A DNA stretch of 64,000 bases. It comes from Cepaea nemoralis. Taxonomy: Eukaryota > Mollusca > Gastropoda > Stylommatophora > Helicidae. How positions within the stretch are numbered: position 1 is the first letter of the stretch; every line of letters starts with the position of its first letter. Made by a program: the position numbers and the translations under genes. Positions 58,110-64,000 of this stretch are shown here, piece by piece. A model generated the notes under the pieces. The model was not told the origin of the DNA. It saw only the letters and a program-made list of their open reading frames with translations, and ran no database searches. Where the stretch lies: positions 18,501-82,500 of the forward strand of contig JACEFZ010025824.1 of assembly GCA_014155875.1 (NCBI GenBank), in the 5' to 3' direction.

Positions 58110-58960
58110 GGTCATATTCTGGGGTTATTGAAGACAGAAGAGGATGGGGCCCAACTTCTTTGATTAGAAATGGGGCATGCACCAAAGTGATTTCCCACTC
58201 CCTTCAGAATATATGACAGCATCCAACTAGACAGGAAATGCAGACAAGAAAATCCAGCTGCTGTGGAGGCGGAAGTACAGGCTCTGATCTTCGAGAATAT
58301 GTTAGAGGATGATGCAGTCATTTACACGGATGGGTCGGTCGTCCGAGGAGTGAGAAGTTCGTGGACATTTACGGCCCAGGCAGGAGGGAAAAGTGTGAAG
58401 GAAGAGTCTGGCGTTTTTGCTTTGACCACAAGCAGCCTGACTATAGAAGTCATAGCAGTAAGTAAAGCAATAACATGGCTCGAGACATAGGCGTTCAATC
58501 GGGCATGTGTCCTTAGTGGTTCAATGCGTATGTTCAGGATGATAGAGATGAGGTGGGTCCGAAGAGAGTGGCTGCTGTCTCTGGCGCGGTCTCGGCTGGC
58601 AAGGTTAGTTTCATCTTCCTGCCAGGGCATGCCGGTGTACAAGGGAATAAGCGGGCTGACAAGCTTGCAGGTAGGGCTACTGTGGAAGGCGGACGAGCCA
58701 TGGACCAGACAGACATTCTGAATGCCCTACGAGAAGCAAGTCGTTTACGAGAACCAAGCGATGACTGTGAATCTACAACCATGGTCAGGCTGCGAGAACA
58801 GCAAATTAAAAGAGATGTGGCCAAACAAGAACACTACGCAGGAAGCCAAAGAAGATTGATAAACTAACACAGAACTGGTGTCGTTAGCCGCTACACGCTG
58901 CGGGATTTACTTAGGAGGGGATCTGAGCACTTATGGTCTGAATGGTTCGATATGCAATGA
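58110..58960 (+). pseudogene. RNase H domain of LINE family E, second copy
   Basis: VIYTDGSVVRG (58318, first Asp), TIEVIAVSKAI (Glu), a damaged middle where the second Asp is expected, then FIFLPGHAGVQGNKRADKLA (~58610-58670) with the final Asp. Ends TGVVSRYTLRDLLRR and a stop at ~58958. It parallels the minus-strand copy at 25150-26000. It lies 2.2 kb beyond the matching reverse transcriptase, so sequence has been inserted between them or these are two insertions. Confidence 0.8.
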
Positions 58961-59654
58961 GGATGATCTGTCGACTAATTAACTATTTCTTACATCAAAT
59001 TTGGATGAAAAAGATTAACACTGCAAAACACTCAAAAATAAACATGGTTTTAAACTGCATAAGTGTTGATTTATATACTAACAGAACATGGTATACATTC
59101 GCCGATCACTTGGACTTAAGTGTTGACTTCCAGTCAAATTGGCTAGTAGGTCACAACAGCTCAGGAGGCTGGATGTCACCACATACCCACACATTCTCTT
59201 CTGCCAATAGGGTTACTACAATTACTACAAAATTCGAACCAATGACCACCGTGCGGGCAGGCAAGCGTCTGGACACTACGCCACCGTGGCTTTTATGTGT
59301 TTTGTAAGCTCTCTTTGCAATGTGTAGTTGTGTGTAACTTTCATATGTTTCGTATTACTTCATTGTAATCATCATATACGCTGATCCTTTGAAAGACGCG
59401 TCCATCCCCCAAGGACAGGATATGTAAATTATATTTTATATAATATATATATATAGTGTTTTACATGTAGTTGTGTCGGTTTGTGTTTGTATATTCTGTG
59501 TTAACGAAGACTTTAGCCGCAACGTCCATTTTATTACTTATAATTGTGTTCTAGTAAGACCTTTTTGGTGATCATTCATTCTCTTGTAATGTATACGCTG
59601 TGTGTATAGTTCTGGCTGGAGACGGCTGCTATAATAACCCACATATACACACAC

Positions 59655-59820
59655 AGCCGACGCTGTAGCTTAAAAGCAATGAACGCGTTTCACAATTCCT
59701 CGACATACGGACTCCAGGGTTCGAAATCAGCCGCAGACGATTTGGGATCAGACTGTCTTGTGTTGACTTGCACAATTTTGTGAGCATCAGTTATTCCGAA
59801 ATCAATGGGAAACTGCCATC
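59655..59820 (+). mobile_element. SINE family C copy
   Basis: GCCGACGCTGTAGCTTAAAA head, AGGGTTCGAAATCAGCC B box and GACGATTTGGGATCAGAC body; truncated at the 3' end. Confidence 0.7.
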
Positions 59821-60299
59821 TACTGCCTATATAGTACCTGACGGTGTAGGGCAGGGGAGTCTTGAGCCTGAGGAATTAAGGTCGCGTGGCTGAACAACGC
59901 ATACATACCTTTCAATATAAATGTTATAGACGTGTTCTAAGAATATCTTAAAACCGAAAGGAACAAATGCATCCATACGATAAGATCTGAGTATTGAAGA
60001 AGGTTGGCTACTAAAGACGATAATAGGAATAAAATTGAAATATGTCGGCCACTTAAAACGTCATGAAAGTTTGGACAGAACAATAATGGCGGGGTATAAG
60101 CCCGAGAAGAGAGGAAGAGGGAGGCCAAAGGGAAGATGGGTGTAGGATCTGGCAGATGATCTCCAGATGGGTGTATCGGACGTGGGACATCTTGCTTATG
60201 CCGAGAATTTTCCCTGCAAAGGACATGCTACTTAATGAATGAACGAACGAACGAACGAACGAACGAACGAACGAACGAACGAACGAACGAATGAATGAA

Positions 60300-60445
60300 T
60301 GGCTAGTGCAGTCGCAGCAAACTGTGCGGATTAGGGTTTTCTTTCTACTCCCAATAGACAAATACCCACCTTACCGAGGTTTCGAACCCAGGTCTCCTAA
60401 TGGAGAACCCGGCATTCTTAGCCACTCGGTCAGAACATAATAACT
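60300..60445 (-). mobile_element. tRNA-Leu/Ser-like SINE (family D), with TTCG tail
   Basis: Minus strand: CTGACCGAGTGGCTAAGAAT head, CTGGGTTCGAAACC B box and an AAAACCCTAATCCGCACAGT body, running into (TTCG)n, seen as ACGA repeats at 60240-60300. Confidence 0.72.
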
Positions 60446-60504
60446 GGCTAGTAAACCACAGTCACAGCTGATGGGGTTGAGTGTGGCGTCCTGTTAGCAG
60501 CTCA

Positions 60505-61170
60505 CACACAAGCTATGCAGATGACACAGTATTGGTGGCGGATAATGCAACAGACCTACAACAATTGTTGGACACTGTAGTAACAGAGAGTGCACAGAAA
60601 GGACTCGCCTTGAATATCAAGAAAACAGTAACAATGGTGATATCAAAGAAAATGGGGACACCACAATGTGACATAGAAATAGAAGGGGAAATTCTCAACC
60701 AAGCGGATAATTTTAAATAGCTAGGGGCACTTATAACATCAGATGGAAGATGTCCAACAGAGATTAAGAGCAGAATAGAGCAGGCAAAAGCCGCATTTCA
60801 GAAAATGAAGAGTATCTTATGCAATAAGTCGCTATCAATGAATGTAAGAAAGAGAGTGCTAAAATGCTATATAGAACCAGTTGTGCTGTATGGCAGCGAA
60901 TCTTGAAATATAAATGAACAAATTAGAAAAAACTTAGAAGCAACAGAGATGTGATTTTTAAGACGAATGTTGCGAATTCCTTGGACTGCCAGAGTAACTA
61001 ACAACGAGTGCCTGAAAGAGGCTAATGAAACTAGAACATTATATACAACAATAAGAAAGAGACAAACAGCTTTCTTTGGTCATGTCATGAGAAGAGAGGC
61101 ATTGGAGAACATCGTGACAACTGGAAAGATCGAGGGGAAGAGAACGAACGAGCGAACGAACGAACAAACT
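60505..61170 (+). pseudogene. LINE reverse transcriptase fragment (RTE-like)
   Basis: YADDTVLVADNATDLQQLLD (YADD 60514-60525), NIKKTVTMVIS, then a stop in place of Tyr before LGALITSDGR (60718), RKRVLKCYIEPVVLYGSES, a stop, RRMLRIPWTARV and GHVMRREALENIVTTGKI. Two or more stops kill it. A TTCG-tailed repeat follows at 61140. Confidence 0.82.
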
Positions 61171-61250
61171 TTATTTTAAAAGGGTAACAAATTGGGCATG
61201 CAGGCCCGCCTTACATTCGGCCCTTTCGATCACTCATCTTTCATTCATCA
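61140..61250 (-). repeat. TTCG-tailed repeat (family F)
   Basis: (CGAA)n, CAAACTTTATTTTAAAAGGG, then GGGCATGCAGGCCCGCCTTA: the reverse complement of copy 1, lying directly behind the LINE fragment at 60505-61170. Confidence 0.65.
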
Positions 61251-61379
61251 AATGTGCATGTTACATTTACATAGGGGAAAAAAACCATTGTCAAATTGAT
61301 TTTGTAAGCATAAACAATGCTTATTACGCATGGTACATTCACCTGGGGGAAAAAAAAAACATTGTCAAATGAAAGTTGG

Positions 61380-61812
61380 CAGAAAGAGGCAGAGGCAGAC
61401 CAAGAGAAATGATGCTGGGCGGATTGAGACGGTGGCATGGAGGAATATCATCAGCAGAGTTGATCCAGAACACCAAAGACCGAGATCTGTGGAGAGCCAT
61501 GAACGCCTTTGCCAGCCGGCAGGGCACTTGATGATGATGATCATGTCTTTTAACGTGGCCGAAATATTCTTTCATCAACTCTCTTTTCATTCCCAGTTTT
61601 TCTAGAACCTCTGTATCTGGCTGGTTTTGTTTCAATGAAATACGACATATTCGTCTGTATATCCACATCTCCAGGGCCTCTATGCGACTTTCTAGTTGCT
61701 TGTTCAATGTCCAGACTTCCGCGCCATACAGTAATGTTGAATATACGTAGCATTTGACAATTATCATTTTTAATGCGTTGTTAATCTCTCTAGATGTTAA
61801 TACTGATTTCAT
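61380..61812 (-). pseudogene. LINE C-terminal fragment (family C)
   Basis: Minus strand: [56 protein letters not shown] and YFGHVKRHDHH, then a TGATGATGAT stretch. The ORF joins 3' flanking sequence below ~61530. Confidence 0.78.
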
Positions 61813-61819
61813 GCCGCTG

Positions 61820-62510
61820 AAAGCATTTTGGTCAATTTCCTATTGGAGCTTTATAAACAATCATCAATAAATATAAATACCTCCTAATATCACAAATTTC
61901 ACCAAAGAGAAGCAGTTCCGGTCATCAATATTAGGGGCCAGTAATTAGATATTCGACCAACTTTAGCAGGCTAATTTTTAAGCTGCTAATTCTTTATGGC
62001 ACACAAATGATATTATATATATCCAACATAGGCTTTAGCACACAAACAAGGTACCCATCCCTGCCCTAGGATGAAACGCGTGTAACTCTGGATAAGTGTT
62101 TACACTGCACCGTGTTCTCTGCACCGTGTTCCCGACCTCAGCTAGCATTTGTTGAGGTCAGCTTCCCTAGCCTTGCACTAGAATTATCTGGATTGCCCCG
62201 TAAGGCAGCAGTCAAGTGTCGCCAGGACGGTGTTATTATTTGGTTGTAAACTTCCGAAAGTAGCAGCGAAAGTTGGCATCAATGAGATACACTTGCTCTA
62301 GTCGCCATCTTGTTGACCGGTAATTTACAGTACACTTGACCTGCTTCGGCCGGAGACACGGTGCTAGAGAAAGCAACTCTATCCCACATGTTGCATATGT
62401 GTTTACATGTCAGCTTCTGGACGTCAACAACATCGTCATCATTACCATCATAGTGTTCATTGCAGGGCGGCGCAGAAGATCCTGTTCTATATAAACTTTT
62501 TTTTTTTTAA
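61820..62510. other. Intergenic, nothing recognised
   Basis: Contains a small local repeat (CTGCACCGTGTTC twice at ~62105) and no supported ORF, RNA or mobile element. 58960-59650 is likewise empty. Confidence 0.45.
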
Positions 62511-62575
62511 GTGACACGTCGAAATCTAATCGGAATCCGTTCCACATTACTAACTCACTCCTTATTTTCTTTCTT

Positions 62576-62688
62576 TGGTGCTGTCTGTCTGGTCTGTCTG
62601 GTCTGTCTGGTCGGGTCTGGTCTGGTCTGGTCTGGCCTGTCTGTCTGTCTGTCTGTCTGCCTGCCTGTCTGTCTGCCTGCCTGCCTGT

Positions 62689-62719
<31 letters not shown>

Positions 62720-62720
62720 C
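62576..62720 (+). repeat. (GTCTG)n/(CTGC)n microsatellite
   Basis: TCTGG, CTGT and CTGC units in blocks. Confidence 0.92.
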
Positions 62721-63059
62721 CCCATATCTCTCAGAAATTACCAAATCCTCTCTTCTCATGACGTGACCAAGAATGGTCACAAAATACAAGTTTTCAAGTA
62801 TACCAACCCTTTAAAACATCCGAGCCAACCAAGAATCAGATGGATACCTACAACTGAGTAGATCTCAACAAGAAAATGATTTCATCGCAACTTATGAAAA
62901 CCTAGTCCTTAAAAGTTTCTTTCTGTGCAATGAAGAAGATCGTTTTGCCTTTTAAAACCCTTTTCAAACCAGGGTGCAATGGGCACAATGCTAAAACACT
63001 GATAGGGAGAACGGACCAGAATTGTGTCCATTTTGTTCTGAAAGAAACTATATATTGGT

Positions 63060-63250
63060 CTCTATCCGTAGGGCGGCATGTCGAAAGCGTCGCACATAGT
63101 ACAAACCCGTAGCTCCAGCGACGACCCCCAAGAGTCTCCGAGAAAATTGTACTCGTGAACCGAATGTCGTAGCCTGGAATCGAACCCACAACATTTGGAG
63201 AGCGATGCAGACAGCGTAACTACTTCGCCACGGAGACTCCCACCCGGTAT
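63060..63250 (-). mobile_element. tRNA-derived SINE (family E)
   Basis: Minus strand: TCTCCGTGGCGAAGTAGTTA head, GTGGGTTCGATTCC B box, then ~110 bp of body with GAGACTCTTGGGGGTCGTCG. Single copy in the window. Confidence 0.65.
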
Positions 63251-63639
63251 GTGGTGTTTGGCTTTTTGTTCATTTGCCTGTGTCAATGTCAGGTTTGTAT
63301 TAAAGTTCTCTGGCATACATTATCAATTACAAAGTTCTCTCATATCTCTCCCTTGACCAAAGTTATCTGTTATTATATGTTTGTGTTTTCTGAAGCGTGT
63401 ATTTAATTATTTTTTGTGCTGGTTCTGGACATACTTTCCGTGACTCCTAAGTCGCTGGCGCTTTTGATATCCAGGCCTTTTCCTAATGCTCATTCCACCA
63501 TGGTGGTTGCACAAAAGCTATTTTTCGTCTTTTATCTGGCGTTTTGTCGCGAAGTAGACACAAATTCAGGCTGATATGTACTGACTACATGATGTGTGGA
63601 AGTTTAGTTAGATCAATAAATCAATGAATCAGTCAGGTG

Positions 63640-64000
63640 CCGTCTCCACAATTAAGGTTGGCTGCAATGATTGGCTGCGGAGGTTGACTCTAACACAGTC
63701 TGTCTCTCGCCCAGACTATACATTCTGTCAGATTGCTGTTCGTCCATCTCTTAATTTTATCTTCCCACTTGTCTACCTCTTGCTCGATTGCCTTCAACCT
63801 TACCCTCCAGTATGGTATTTATAAAAGTGTTATGTCTTTTAACGTAGCCGAAATATTTCACTTGCCTCTTTTTTATGTCACTCTTCAACTTTCTATTCAT
63901 TCCCAGTTCAGTTTTTTTTTTTTTAAAGAACCTCTATATTTGATTGTTTTTGTTTCCATGAAATACGATATAATCTTCTGTATATCCACATCTCCAGGGC
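63640..64000 (-). pseudogene. LINE C-terminal fragment (family C), runs off the window
   Basis: Minus strand from 64000: [25 protein letters not shown], a T-run slip, LGMNRKLKSDIKKRQVKYFG, YVKRHNTF and GRQVGRIKLRDG. It matches 39185-39560 and continues past the window end. Confidence 0.75.

Overview
The window is eukaryotic nuclear DNA from an invertebrate animal. It is mostly degenerate transposable elements, microsatellites and minisatellites, and carries one convincing cellular gene split by introns. A mollusc, probably a gastropod, fits best: the dense mix of RTE-like LINEs, an RNase H-bearing LINE, several tRNA-headed SINEs, Helitrons tied to microsatellites and long simple repeats is typical of such genomes as I know them. 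This is inference; no rRNA, mitochondrial or other diagnostic gene is present.

The gene is a sestrin on the minus strand, 41783 down to 20473. I can place ten coding exons (41783-41580, 31420-31391, 29989-29819, 29086-28904, 27355-27143, 26445-26307, 24147-23907, 23437-23332, 21680-21561, 20559-20473). All junctions are GT/AG and phase-compatible, giving 1494 nt, or 497 residues plus stop, the usual sestrin size. The leucine-pocket, GATOR2-contact and AhpD-like regions can all be read. Two pocket positions and one proton-relay position differ from human SESN2.

Layout: 1-6.6 kb holds simple repeats, a LINE tail, a Tigger-like DNA transposon with a Helitron nested in it, a SINE whose head resembles U2 snRNA, and a repeat of about 480 bp. 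6.6-12 kb holds the most complete LINE (endonuclease plus reverse transcriptase, interrupted by a tRNA-derived SINE with a 12-bp target duplication), a mariner remnant and LINE tails. 12-20.4 kb is AT-rich sequence downstream of sestrin with few mobile elements and a 52-bp minisatellite. 20.4-41.8 kb is sestrin, its introns packed with minisatellites, SINEs and LINE fragments. A 1.6-kb minisatellite fills the start of intron 1 and appears to descend from the exon 1 splice-donor region itself. 42-64 kb is intergenic: LINE fragments of four families, hAT-like MITE copies, SINEs, polypurine/polypyrimidine tracts and simple repeats.

The genes do not form an operon. The mobile elements are independent insertions and nearly all are broken by stops or frameshifts. 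The long reading frames over tandem repeats (for example 39.7-41.2 kb and 47.4-48.5 kb) are repeat artefacts, not proteins.
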